Source of the DNA: Coriobacteriales bacterium
GTDB taxonomy: Bacteria > Actinomycetota > Coriobacteriia > Coriobacteriales > JAEZZM01
Direction: 5' to 3'
NCBI GenBank assembly: GCA_029983705.1
Contig: JASBYZ010000025.1
Span: 1-17,724 of the forward strand
DNA: 17,724 nt
Part shown: piece by piece, positions 7,239 to 14,422 of the stretch
Layout of the letters: each line of letters starts with the position of its first letter
Position numbering within the stretch: the stretch's first letter is position 1
Position numbers and translations under genes: made by a program
The notes under the pieces: generated by a model
Told to the model about the DNA's origin: nothing
Database searches by the model: none
The model's input: only the letters and a program-made list of their open reading frames with translations

Positions 7239-8452
7239 GCAGGCAGCTACTACTAAGCTTTCCATACCGGTATCAAGGCTGCACTCAATATCCGGTGCAA
7301 AGGCTGGATTGTGGTTTCCTGGAGCATTCTCATAATCTTTAAAGCCACCAATACTACAGTAGCAGTAAGGAACTCCTAGAGCATCAGGAATTATCGAGAA
7401 GTCCTCTGAGGCAGTTTGAGTAGGAAGTTTAAGGTGCCTCTCACCAAAGTATTCATCAAAGGCAGAAGATACCTGCTCATAGGCCTCATCATTATTAAGT
7501 GTAAGCGGATACTCATCGTAGTATTCAATCTCAGGAGCCTTCAGACATCCTGAAGCCTCACACTCACCTTTTACTACACGCTCAATTGAGGCATGAAGCT
7601 TATCTGCAACATCTTGATTGTAGGCGCGCGTATTTAAGTAGAGTGTTGCATCATCAGGAATGATGTTTGACTTAGTACCCGCGTCAATTCTTCCAACCGT
7701 AATAACTGCCATTTCATTTGGGTTGATCTCGCGAGACACAATGAACTGCAAACGCAAGATAATGTGTGCAGCAAGTACAATCGGATCAATTCCAAAGTGT
7801 GGCATAGATCCGTGAGAGCCCTTAGCAAAGAGCTTAATCTTGATGGATGAGGCTGTGGTAAATACTGCACCCGGTTTTGTCCCCACATGCGCACCCGGAA
7901 TAACTCCAAGTACATGCTGTCCAAAATAGACATCTGGCAGAGGGATTTTATATTTAAGCCCATTATCGATCATTGATTGAGCACCGCCAGAGCACTCCTC
8001 GCCCGGCTGAAAGATTGCGATAAGTGTCCCTGACCAGGCATCCTTATGAAAGTTAAAAGCCTCAAGTGCTCCAATAAGTCCCATGATGTGCACGTCATGG
8101 CCGCAGCTGTGAGCTACAGGGGTAGTATTTCCAGTCTTTTCATCGGTCTGTTTTGCATCAGACTCATAGGCTTTACCAGAGTGCTCAGCCATAGGAAGCC
8201 CATCAATATCAGCTCTGAGCGCTACCGTAGCACCCTCACCGTTTTCTAAGACGACCGCAACTCCCGTTTACCAACTTCAATAGGCTCAAGTCCCATAGCT
8301 TTAACCAGCTCTTTAATCTTTTTGGAGGTCTCGTACTCCTGCATTGAAAGCTCAGGAATTTGGTGAAATTCTTTATACAATTGAACGCGCTTTTCGTAAG
8401 TTTTTTCCATGTCAGAAAGTACAGCATTTGCCATGGTCACAAGTTTGGACAT
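7209..8452 (-). pseudogene. M20 family amidohydrolase (N-acyl-amino-acid amidohydrolase/hippurate hydrolase type), interrupted by a -1 frameshift
   Basis: Two minus-strand frames together make one M20D-type metallo-amidohydrolase of about 414 residues. The first runs from ATG 8452, has the family's usual N-terminal helix FHQIPELSMQEYETSKKI, and hits a stop at about 8246. The second frame carries VALRADIDGLP just before its first ATG (8192), then SCGHDVH, QPGEECSGGAQ, HGSMPHFGIDP, SEDFSII and NHNPAFAPD. These supply all the expected metal ligands. The frames join at 8267-8269, where GGTAAACGGG would read correctly as GGTAAAACGGG: one A is missing from a homopolymer. The enzyme would hydrolyse N-acyl amino acids or amide-linked metabolites. 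It lies 126 bases after metQ, suggesting a link to uptake of methionine derivatives. It is either a recent pseudogene or a base-calling error. Confidence 0.85.
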
Positions 8453-8484
8453 ATATTCTTCTTTCTTTTTTAGGAGTTCGATAA

Positions 8485-8490
8485 ATTATA
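8485..8490 (-). promoter_or_regulatory. Candidate -10 element for the M20 gene
   Basis: Minus-strand TATAAT about 33 bases upstream of the M20 ATG. The best -35-like hexamer, TTGAGG, lies 19 bases upstream inside the metQ terminator stem, so the promoter is weakly supported. Confidence 0.3.
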
Positions 8491-8507
8491 TATATCCAAA
8501 AAAGAAA

Positions 8508-8549
8508 ATCCTCAAAGTCTGTCTCTTTATAGGGACAAACCTTGAGGAT
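8508..8549 (-). terminator. Rho-independent terminator after metQ
   Basis: On the minus strand ATCCTCAA (8549-8542) pairs with TTGAGGAT (8515-8508). The stem continues inward through GGTTTGTC against GACAGACT, giving about 16 pairs with two G-U wobbles around a loop of about 10 bases. A T-rich tract (complement of 8497-8507) follows. It ends the metNIQ transcript 30 bases after the metQ stop. Confidence 0.85.
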
Positions 8550-8578
8550 AAGTTTACTCACTTATGTAAGGAAGTGAC

Positions 8579-9448
8579 TTAGAATGCTGGAAGTACAGAA
8601 CCTGAGTAAGTATCGTTGATGAACTTAGCAATAGCCTCAGAGTTGAGCACCTTAGCAAGCTTTTGGATGCTCTCAGAATCCTTGTTGTCAGGACGAGCTA
8701 CGAGATAGTTTGAGTAGGTCTTTCCAGCCTCAGACTCAACTGACTCAACAGCTAGGGCATCCTTAGGGTTAAGACCTGCACCTAATGCATAGTTACCATT
8801 GATAACTGCAAAGTCTGCAGAAGTTAGTGATGCAGGAACAGCAGCAGCCTCAACCTCAACGAACTTAATGTTCTTTGGGTTTTCTACAATGTCTTTAGGG
8901 GTAGCCTCAAGACCAGCGCCATCCTTAAGCTTGAGAAGTCCTTGCTCTTGGAGGAGGAGAAGCGCACGTGCCTCATTGGTTGGGTCATTTGGTACTGCAA
9001 TTTGAGCACCGTCAGCTACGTTTGCTAAGTCCTTAGACTTACCACCATATACAGCCATTGCCTCAAAGTGAACAGGTACTACAACCTCAAGATCAGTTTT
9101 GTTTTCCTTGTTGTAGTTATCAAGGTATGGCTTGTGTTGGAAGTAGTTTGCATCAAGCTCTTTGTTTGAGAGAGCAACGTTTGGTTGGATGTAGTCAGTA
9201 AACTCTACAACCTCAAGCTTAACGCCCTCTTTTTCTAGCTCAGGAATAGCAGCCTTTAAAATCTCAGCGTGTGGTGATGGAGAAGCTCCAACCTTAAGCA
9301 CTTGAGCGCTCTCAGCAGCCTTGGATCCATCTTCAGATGCTTGTTCTGCTTTTTCTGAACCATTTGATGAGCAAGCGCTCAGAGCAAGTGCAAGTGCGCT
9401 TGCTACGATTGCACTTAAAATCAGTGCAAGTGATTTCTTCTTAAACAT
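8579..9448 (-). CDS. metQ: Methionine ABC transporter substrate-binding lipoprotein (NlpA family)
   Basis: A 289-residue NlpA/MetQ lipoprotein. It has a lysine-rich start (MFKKK), a hydrophobic signal helix, and a lipobox LSAC at residues 23-26 with Cys26 as the lipidated residue, followed by a polar serine/glutamate linker. Mature-region hallmarks of the family are KVGASPSPHAEIL, DYIQPNVALSNKELDANYFQHKPYL and VPNDPTNEARALLLLQ. It should be attached to the outer face of the membrane, where it captures L-methionine or related compounds and delivers them to MetI. It lies 21 bases after metI and is the last gene of metN-metI-metQ before a strong terminator. Lipidation would need Lgt, encoded at 13563-14393. 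The exact ligand (L-Met, D-Met or a peptide) cannot be read from sequence. Confidence 0.93.
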   Translation of the reverse strand: MFKKKSLALILSAIVASALALALSACSSNGSEKAEQASEDGSKAAESAQVLKVGASPSPHAEILKAAIPELEKEGVKLEVVEFTDYIQPNVALSNKELDANYFQHKPYLDNYNKENKTDLEVVVPVHFEAMAVYGGKSKDLANVADGAQIAVPNDPTNEARALLLLQEQGLLKLKDGAGLEATPKDIVENPKNIKFVEVEAAAVPASLTSADFAVINGNYALGAGLNPKDALAVESVESEAGKTYSNYLVARPDNKDSESIQKLAKVLNSEAIAKFINDTYSGSVLPAF

Positions 9449-9469
9449 TTTTTCTAATCCTTTAAACTC

Positions 9470-10144
9470 TTAAGCATTACGCTTATCAATTTTTACAACT
9501 AATAGCTCACATACAGTTTGAATAATTTGAATCAAAATAACTGAAAGCACGATGGATGCAATCATGACGCTTTGGTTATAGCGATAGTATCCGTAACGAA
9601 TAGCAATATCACCTAAACCACCAGCACCAATAGCGCCCGCAATTGCCGAGTAACCAAAGAGGGTAATCATGGTAATTGATAATCCTCTAATAATTGAAGG
9701 CAAAGCTTCGGGGATAATCACGTGCCAAATGGTTTGACCAAGAGAGGCTCCATAAGCTTGAGATGCCTCAACCATACCTAAGTCAACCTCTTCGATTGAC
9801 TGCTCAACCATACGAGCAACAAAAGGAATGGTTGCCACAAGCAATGGAAAAATTGCTCCCTGGGTTCCAATAGCAGTACCCGCAATCAGGTTGGTAAGCG
9901 GAATAATTGCAACCATCAGGATGATAAATGGAATGGATCTTCCAATATTTATCACCCAGGCCAAAATCGCATTAAAGACGGGCAATGGCTTTAGGCCACC
10001 CTTCTTTGTTATCGATAAGAGCACACCTAAAGGAAGACCAATCACATAGGCCAAAAGTGTTGGAATCACAATCATGACCAGTGACTGCAAGGTTCCTTGA
10101 CCAAGAAGCGGACCAAATTCTTGTAAGAATGCTTGAATATCCAT
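9470..10144 (-). CDS. metI: Methionine ABC transporter permease
   Basis: A 224-residue inner-membrane permease with about five hydrophobic segments, the normal size for MetI. The EAA loop that docks on the ATPase is clear near residues 126-152 (EASQAYGASLGQTIWHVIIP). GAGGLGDIAIRYGYYRY near the C-terminal part is also typical of MetI. The start ATG (10144) immediately follows the TAA of metN (10145-10147), so translation is coupled and the ribosome-binding site lies inside metN. It forms the membrane channel of the MetNIQ importer. Confidence 0.95.
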   Translation of the reverse strand: MDIQAFLQEFGPLLGQGTLQSLVMIVIPTLLAYVIGLPLGVLLSITKKGGLKPLPVFNAILAWVINIGRSIPFIILMVAIIPLTNLIAGTAIGTQGAIFPLLVATIPFVARMVEQSIEEVDLGMVEASQAYGASLGQTIWHVIIPEALPSIIRGLSITMITLFGYSAIAGAIGAGGLGDIAIRYGYYRYNQSVMIASIVLSVILIQIIQTVCELLVVKIDKRNA

Positions 10145-10888
10145 TTATGCATCCCACCTAACTTGTCCAAGAAGCTGCTTGGTAATGTACTCTTGTGGAG
10201 TACTAAATACGGTCTTAGTACTGCCACTTTCAACAATTCTTCCGTCATCTAAGACTGCAACTTTGTTACAAATCTTTTCAACCACATCCATTGAGTGGGT
10301 AATTACTATCAAGGTCACACCTAAGTTGGCTGCAATATCTCTGAGTAGCTTTAAGATTTGGTTAGTTGTCAAGGTATCAAGTGCAGAAGTTGCCTCATCA
10401 CAAAGGATGTAGCAAGGGTCATTAGCAAGCGCGCGAGCTATGGCAACTCGCTGCTTTTGTCCTCCTGAAAGCTGTGAAGGGTAGGCATCAGCTTTCTCTG
10501 CAAGTCCTACTTTGTCAAGCAGTTCCAAACCTTTTTGTTTTGCACCATCTTTCTTTCCCGCAACAAGCAGTGGAAAAATAACATTTTCAAGCACTGTCTT
10601 TTGTGAGAACAGATTGAAGTTTTGAAAGATCATCGAAATGTTTTGGCGATAATCCCTCAAGTCCTTTCCCTTAAGCTTTGTGATATCTGTTCCATCTACC
10701 ACAATCTTTCCGGAGCTAGGCTTTTCAAGGAGATTGAGGCAGCGCACGAGCGTTGACTTACCAGCACCTGACATTCCAATGATTCCAAAGATGTCTCCAT
10801 CTTGAATACTCAAGCTCACTTCATGCAAAGCATGATGGTCTCCGCTTTGCGTGTTAAAAACTTTTGTTATGTTCTCTACTTCAATCAC
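10145..10888 (-). CDS. metN: Methionine ABC transporter ATP-binding protein, short form without NIL/ACT regulatory domain
   Basis: A 247-residue ABC ATPase. It has Walker A GMSGAGKST near 38-46, a Q-loop in IFQNFNLFSQ, the signature LSGGQKQRVAIARAL, Walker B YILCDEATSALD and an H-loop in VITHSMD. Adjacent metI and metQ identify it as MetN. It ends about 90-100 residues before E. coli MetN would (about 343 residues), so it lacks the C-terminal NIL/ACT-like domain that binds methionine and shuts down transport. No frameshift is needed to explain this, since the stop is followed at once by metI. The start is GTG at 10888, 10 bases after AAGGAA. It is the first gene of metNIQ, preceded by a 327-base noncoding region. 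Confidence 0.93.
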   Translation of the reverse strand: MIEVENITKVFNTQSGDHHALHEVSLSIQDGDIFGIIGMSGAGKSTLVRCLNLLEKPSSGKIVVDGTDITKLKGKDLRDYRQNISMIFQNFNLFSQKTVLENVIFPLLVAGKKDGAKQKGLELLDKVGLAEKADAYPSQLSGGQKQRVAIARALANDPCYILCDEATSALDTLTTNQILKLLRDIAANLGVTLIVITHSMDVVEKICNKVAVLDDGRIVESGSTKTVFSTPQEYITKQLLGQVRWDA

Positions 10889-10914
10889 GTTAGTTATGTT
10901 CCTTCAAATTCTTC

Positions 10915-10933
10915 GATAACCAAATTGGTAATC
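10915..10933. repeat. 19-base dyad close to the metN start (operator or leader hairpin candidate)
   Basis: GATAACCAA and TTGGTAATC form a near-perfect inverted repeat (one mismatch) separated by a single base, 27 bases upstream of the metN GTG. On the minus strand an alternative, mutually exclusive small stem, AAATTG with CAATTT, shares the same bases. Confidence 0.45.
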
Positions 10934-11068
10934 AATTTAAGCTATCACTATTTGCGCGCTAGGGTAGATTAGCCGGTATTGACTGCGATGGTCAAGCTAA
11001 AAGGGTGCGAGAATTGAGAGAGTTTGTTAATTTTTGAATTTGATTTAACTATATCTACCTTCTATTTT

Positions 11069-11097
11069 TATATAGCATTCGTTTTTATAGATAGCAA
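11069..11097 (-). promoter_or_regulatory. Candidate metN promoter
   Basis: On the minus strand TTGCTA (11097-11092), a 17-base spacer, and TATATA (11074-11069). Both hexamers match the sigma-70 consensus at 4/6, and the spacing is ideal. The -35 is part of an inverted repeat. Confidence 0.45.
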
Positions 11098-11114
11098 GCT
11101 ATAGCTTATTGCTA
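11092..11114. repeat. Nested palindrome overlapping the candidate metN -35
   Basis: TAGCAA (11092-11097) and TTGCTA (11109-11114) flank and overlap a perfect 12-base palindrome AAGCTATAGCTT (11096-11107). Its position over and just upstream of the putative -35 suits a repressor or activator site. Confidence 0.4.
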
Positions 11115-11145
11115 GCAAAATGTGTTCAAATTATGTGCAAGAAAA

Positions 11146-11175
11146 AAGCACCCGCCTTAAATAAGACGGATGCTT
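11146..11175 (-). terminator. Rho-independent terminator after the Asp23/Gls24 gene
   Basis: Minus-strand arms AAGCATCCGTCTTA (11175-11162) and TAAGGCGGGTGCTT (11159-11146) pair over 14 positions with two G-U wobbles and a very short loop. A T-run follows, complementary to 11142-11145. It closes the amaP-DUF2273-gls24 unit, 41 bases after the last stop. Confidence 0.9.
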
Positions 11176-11215
11176 GATAGGTATAGCAGCTAAAAAGAGC
11201 TAAAAGGCCTTATGC

Positions 11216-11644
11216 TTATTCAGCTGACTTTTGCTCTTCTTCGCGAGCTTGCTTTTGACGCTTTTGGATCTCGTCACGAGTGAGCACGTCAACAACTCTT
11301 ACGTTTAGCTCTCTAATGCCAAGACCAGTCATTTCTTTAATGTTTCTGGTGATTACGCTCTTGAGCTCGTTAAAGATTTTTGGAGCCTCTTTACCGTACT
11401 CCATGATGATTGAAAGGTTAATCTCAGCCATCTTTTCAACGAGTTCAACATCTACACCCTTAGTAAAGTCAGTGCCGCCAAAGCCCTCTTGGATAGCTGA
11501 TAAAATGCCACCCTTCATCTCAACGATACCATCAACTTCTTGGCAGGTAATTGCAACGATTTTCTCAACTACGCTGTCATCAAAATCTAAGCTTTCGCTG
11601 TATTGAACCTCTGGTGTCTTTTGGAGCTCTTTGTTTTCTGCCAT
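11216..11644 (-). CDS. Asp23/Gls24 family envelope stress response protein
   Basis: A 142-residue soluble protein. Its central region matches the Asp23/Gls24 (DUF322) family: a conserved start to the domain, SVVEKIVAITCQEVDGI, then MKGGILSAIQ and later the NVRVVDV strand. The C-terminus is a charged helix rich in Glu, Gln, Arg and Lys. In staphylococci Asp23 is abundant, sits at the membrane through AmaP and responds to alkaline or envelope stress. Here it is the last gene of the amaP-DUF2273-asp23 cluster, 39 bases after the DUF2273 gene. The neighbours support the same membrane-tethered role; regulation in this organism is not known. Confidence 0.92.
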   Translation of the reverse strand: MAENKELQKTPEVQYSESLDFDDSVVEKIVAITCQEVDGIVEMKGGILSAIQEGFGGTDFTKGVDVELVEKMAEINLSIIMEYGKEAPKIFNELKSVITRNIKEMTGLGIRELNVRVVDVLTRDEIQKRQKQAREEEQKSAE

Positions 11645-11683
11645 GCTTAAACATCCTCTCTTAACTAGTTAGTCTTGCTATCT

Positions 11684-12025
11684 TTAGCGTCTTTTATTAA
11701 ATAGACGAGTAAAGAACAATATAATTTTTGGTTTGCCATCAATATACTGGCCAATAATAATTCCCGCTAAAATCAAAATACAAAAGAGTAACGTTTGAAA
11801 AAAGCCAATGCTAAATATTGAAACCGCGATAATAAAACCTACAATACCAAGCCAAATTGCAGCGGTGTTACGCTTATAAAACTTGCCAAACTCGCTAGCA
11901 TTTCTATCCCACCACAGTGCAAATCTTGAAGGTTTTTGCTCTTTTACGCTTTGAGTAAATGGAGCTTGAGCATTATCGCCATTAGCAAGCTCAATACCTT
12001 GGTTTTGATCAGGTGTTTGATTCAT
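11684..12025 (-). CDS. Small membrane protein, DUF2273-like, of the Asp23 cluster
   Basis: A 113-residue protein. The polar, glutamine/asparagine-rich N-terminus (about 35 residues) is followed by a tryptophan-containing amphipathic stretch (FALWWDRNASEFGKFY). Two hydrophobic segments then lie close together, as in DUF2273 proteins that accompany Asp23, and the protein ends in a basic tail (FFTRLFNKRR). The conserved-looking GIIIGQYIDGKPK follows the second membrane segment. ATG at 12025 is preferred to ATG at 12031: it lies 8 bases after AGGAGG, while the first ATG is only 2 bases away. The function is unknown; a scaffold role with AmaP and Asp23 at the membrane is inferred from context. Confidence 0.8.
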   Translation of the reverse strand: MNQTPDQNQGIELANGDNAQAPFTQSVKEQKPSRFALWWDRNASEFGKFYKRNTAAIWLGIVGFIIAVSIFSIGFFQTLLFCILILAGIIIGQYIDGKPKIILFFTRLFNKRR

Positions 12026-12052
12026 ATACATGCCCTCCTATCTACTCAGTCC

Positions 12053-12592
12053 TTATGCGTTTACTTGATCTACTTTAGGATCAAAAAATTGCAAATCTAC
12101 GCTTGAAACACTTACGCCAGTAAAGCGCTCAAGCTCATTTTTAATAGTTTCTTGAAGGGCGCTTGCAGCATCAGGAGTAGAAAGGTCTGGGTCTACAACA
12201 ACACGAGCCTGAACACTCATCGAAGGATTTGACCCGCTTTTTACTGCAACTGACTCATACTCTGAAACAATACCTGGCTGGGACTCAATGGTTCTTCTTA
12301 CGGTGTTTTCAAGAGCTGAACGAGAAATCTCTATTTCTCCAAGCTCTTTTTTAGCAACTAATCTCTTCTTTTTACCTTGAGTAAAGATTGCACGAAGTAG
12401 GGTGATAATTGCAAAAAGTGCAGCTATTGCCATGAGTGCAAGAAGGATATACCAACCAACTGGGTAGACAATTGCGTTAATAAGATAACTTCCCCAATTC
12501 ATATAGTTGGTTAAAACAATGAGAATAAATGCTAAAACTAGCAGCGTGGCAATACTTGAAAGTAAGAGCCCCAATCGTTTAAAAATGCCCAT
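12053..12592 (-). CDS. amaP: Alkaline shock response membrane anchor protein AmaP
   Basis: A 179-residue protein with two N-terminal membrane segments (about residues 8-28 and 42-68), a basic loop (QGKKKRLVAKKE), then a soluble domain. That domain has the AmaP arrangement: EIEISRSALENTVRRTIESQ, a variable strand, ARVVVDPDLS and a C-terminal VSSVDLQFFD. AmaP holds Asp23 at the membrane in Staphylococcus aureus. It is the first gene of the three-gene cluster, 27 bases before the DUF2273-like gene. The start ATG is at 12592; the upstream Shine-Dalgarno (GAGAGG) is reasonable at about 6 bases. No confident promoter was identified in the 100 bases upstream, which are AT-rich. Confidence 0.88.
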   Translation of the reverse strand: MGIFKRLGLLLSSIATLLVLAFILIVLTNYMNWGSYLINAIVYPVGWYILLALMAIAALFAIITLLRAIFTQGKKKRLVAKKELGEIEISRSALENTVRRTIESQPGIVSEYESVAVKSGSNPSMSVQARVVVDPDLSTPDAASALQETIKNELERFTGVSVSSVDLQFFDPKVDQVNA

Positions 12593-12692
12593 ATACGCCT
12601 CTCAATATTTGAAAACGAATTTTAATCTAGGACATATCATTCCCGATAAGAATAATAGTAATCGAGCTACATAATTATTTCTGATAAGAAAA

Positions 12693-12715
12693 AAGACCTC
12701 CCCAAGGGAGGTCTT
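12693..12715 (-). terminator. Rho-independent terminator after yebC
   Basis: A perfect 10-base stem, AAGACCTCCC with GGGAGGTCTT, and a 3-base loop. On the minus strand it is followed by a T-run, complementary to the A-tract at 12689-12692. It lies 32 bases after the yebC stop. In the plus direction there is no T-run. Confidence 0.93.
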
Positions 12716-12747
12716 AAGCACTGTATAAAATCTTTGAGATGAAAAAC

Positions 12748-13512
12748 TTATTCGTCGAGAGCTTCTACAATCTCGTCAGTCATCTCCATGGTGTGGTAGA
12801 CGTTTTGTACGTCATCTAGGTCTTCGAGCTTATCAACCAGACGCATTACCTTTTTAGCGTCTCCTACACTTACCTGAGTGGTAGTTACCGGAATCATAGT
12901 AAGCTCTGAACCCTTAACCTTAACGTTTTGCTCGCCAAGGCCATCTTCTACTGCTTTAAGGTCTGTAGCCTCGGTATACACTGTCCAGCCGTCTTCGTTA
13001 TCCTCATAGTCTTCTCCGCCAGCTTCAGCAACGGCCATCATAAGGTCATCTTCGCTTAAGTCTTCGTTTTCTGACTTATCGATAACAATCTCACCTTTTC
13101 GCTCAAACTGAAATGCCACAGAACCAGAAGTTCCAAGGTTTCCGCCTGAGTGAGTAAAAGAAGAGCGAACGTCTGAGGCTGTTCTGTTACGGTTGTCAGT
13201 TAAGCATTCAACATATACTGCAATGCCTGCTGGACCGTAGCCCTCGTATACAACGTTTTCAAAGGCTGCAGCATTAGCATCTCTACCAAAGGCATTCTTA
13301 ATTGCGTTTTCAATGTTTGAGTTTGGTAGTGAGTATGACTTAGCCTTAGAAATTGCGGCAGCTAAAGAAGCATTATTATCCGGGTTAGGATCTCCGCCCT
13401 CTTTAGCAGCTACAGTGATTTGTCTTGCAAGCTTACCAAACAATGCAGAACGCTTAGCGTCTTGCGCTCCCTTTCTGTGTTTAGTAGTAGCCCATTTAGA
13501 GTGTCCGGACAT
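12748..13512 (-). CDS. yebC: YebC/PmpR (TACO1) family protein
   Basis: A 254-residue protein of standard family length. The N-terminus MSGHSKWATTKHRKGAQDAKR is diagnostic, and family blocks follow: EGYGPAGIAVYVECLTDNRNRT, HSGGNLGTSGSVAF and a C-terminal acidic domain ending LDDVQNVYHTMEM. YebC proteins were long annotated as transcription regulators. Studies of bacterial and mitochondrial members support a role at the ribosome in relieving stalling at proline-rich stretches. The start ATG follows AGGAG by 5 bases. It lies 50 bases after lgt, in what looks like one minus-strand unit of zinc-ribbon gene, lgt and yebC, ending in a perfect terminator. Confidence 0.97.
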   Translation of the reverse strand: MSGHSKWATTKHRKGAQDAKRSALFGKLARQITVAAKEGGDPNPDNNASLAAAISKAKSYSLPNSNIENAIKNAFGRDANAAAFENVVYEGYGPAGIAVYVECLTDNRNRTASDVRSSFTHSGGNLGTSGSVAFQFERKGEIVIDKSENEDLSEDDLMMAVAEAGGEDYEDNEDGWTVYTEATDLKAVEDGLGEQNVKVKGSELTMIPVTTTQVSVGDAKKVMRLVDKLEDLDDVQNVYHTMEMTDEIVEALDE

Positions 13513-13562
13513 CTTTACTCCTATCTAAATTTTACTTAGTAACTTGTTAACAATACTACAAA

Positions 13563-14393
13563 TTACTCTTTGCTTCCATATACTGTGTAGTCTCTTTGAG
13601 GAAAGCCCCATCTTCGAGAAACGAGCAAAATAACTATTCCTATAACTATCAGAGGCAGGCTGAGAATCTGGCCCATGGTAATAAAGCCAAAGAGATAGCC
13701 AAGTTGAGCGTCTGGCACGCGCACAAATTCAATCAAAAACCTAAACACACCGTAGAGTGTGATAAAAAGTCCAATAAAAAATCCCTGAGGTTTTGGAGGG
13801 AGCTTTCTAGAGATTGCAAAGAGGATGATAAATATTACGAGACCCTCAAGTGTTGCCTCATAGAGCTGGGAAGGGTGTCTAAAGATTCCTCCCCCAGACT
13901 CAAAGGCAACTGCCCAAGGCAGATCTGTAGGCTTACCCCACAGCTCGCCATTGATAAAGTTTGCAATGCGTCCAAAAAAGAGACCAGTTGGTGCACCGAT
14001 TGCTGCAAGGTCTGCAAGCGTTACAAAGGATAAGTTAAGGTAGCGTGCACTAATATAGCCGCCCACTATCGCACCAATGAGTCCTCCATGAAAGGACATA
14101 CCGCCGTGGTTTAACATGATAATTTCAAGCGGATTTTCAAGATAGTAGCCCGCCCCATAAAAGACCACATAAAATAAGCGCGCTCCTATAAGTAGTCCTA
14201 TAGCACAGCCTAAAATAACCATAAGCAGATCATCAAAGCTAATTCTAAGCTTCCAGTGCTTAATGGTTTGCCACATGATAGCGCCAGTAGCAATAAAACC
14301 TAAGAGATAGGCTATGCCATACCACCTAATAACTAGTGGTCCAATTGATAGAGCAACAGGGTCGAGTGCCTGGTAAATTGTATTAAGCCACAC
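13563..14393 (-). CDS. lgt: Prolipoprotein diacylglyceryl transferase
   Basis: A 276-residue, multi-pass membrane enzyme that attaches diacylglycerol from phosphatidylglycerol to the lipobox cysteine of preprolipoproteins such as the MetQ encoded in this window. Visible family blocks are an early RWYGIAYLLGF, the HGGMSFHGGLIGA region carrying the essential histidine, the signature GRIANFINGELWGKPT, HPSQLYEA, and RFLIEFVRVPDAQLG near the C-terminus. The length and all blocks fit an intact enzyme. The start is GTG at 14393; no other in-frame start lies nearby. Its Shine-Dalgarno is poor, because AAGG abuts the start and GAAAGG is about 14 bases away, so initiation may be weak or coupled to the upstream zinc-ribbon gene, 29 bases away. 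Confidence 0.97.
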   Translation of the reverse strand: MWLNTIYQALDPVALSIGPLVIRWYGIAYLLGFIATGAIMWQTIKHWKLRISFDDLLMVILGCAIGLLIGARLFYVVFYGAGYYLENPLEIIMLNHGGMSFHGGLIGAIVGGYISARYLNLSFVTLADLAAIGAPTGLFFGRIANFINGELWGKPTDLPWAVAFESGGGIFRHPSQLYEATLEGLVIFIILFAISRKLPPKPQGFFIGLFITLYGVFRFLIEFVRVPDAQLGYLFGFITMGQILSLPLIVIGIVILLVSRRWGFPQRDYTVYGSKE

Positions 14394-14422
14394 CTTAAAA
14401 AATAACCTTTCAGGTCTAAAAA

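Larger units (their letters stand above)
10889..11145 (-). other. Noncoding metN upstream region/leader
   Basis: No plausible gene is seen on either strand here. Reading toward metN, it holds an inverted repeat at 11092-11114, a possible promoter at 11069-11097, a stem-loop at 10970-10999 (TTGAC/GTCAA around a 7-base loop, extended by TAGC/GCTA across a 5-base bulge) and the 19-base dyad at 10915-10933. If the promoter is right, the 5' leader would be roughly 170 bases. That is long enough for a regulatory RNA, but no SAM riboswitch or T-box core could be recognised. Confidence 0.5.

Noticed and set aside
8262..8275. Programmed -1 ribosomal frameshift in the M20 gene
   Set aside because: There is no X XXY YYZ slippery heptamer and no strong downstream hairpin at a useful distance. 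This enzyme family is not known to use frameshifting.
10889..11145. SAM-I/SAM-IV riboswitch or Met T-box upstream of metN
   Set aside because: The conserved cores (GAAACCCGGCAACC-like, or the T-box TGGNACCGCG) are not present on the minus strand. Only generic stems are seen.
13544..13553. TTGTTAACAA palindrome between lgt and yebC
   Set aside because: A ten-base AT-rich palindrome is expected by chance in a window of this size and has no supporting context.
13596..14033. A 145-codon plus-strand open frame inside lgt
   Set aside because: It is antisense to intact lgt, with lysine/cysteine-rich low-quality composition and no family match.
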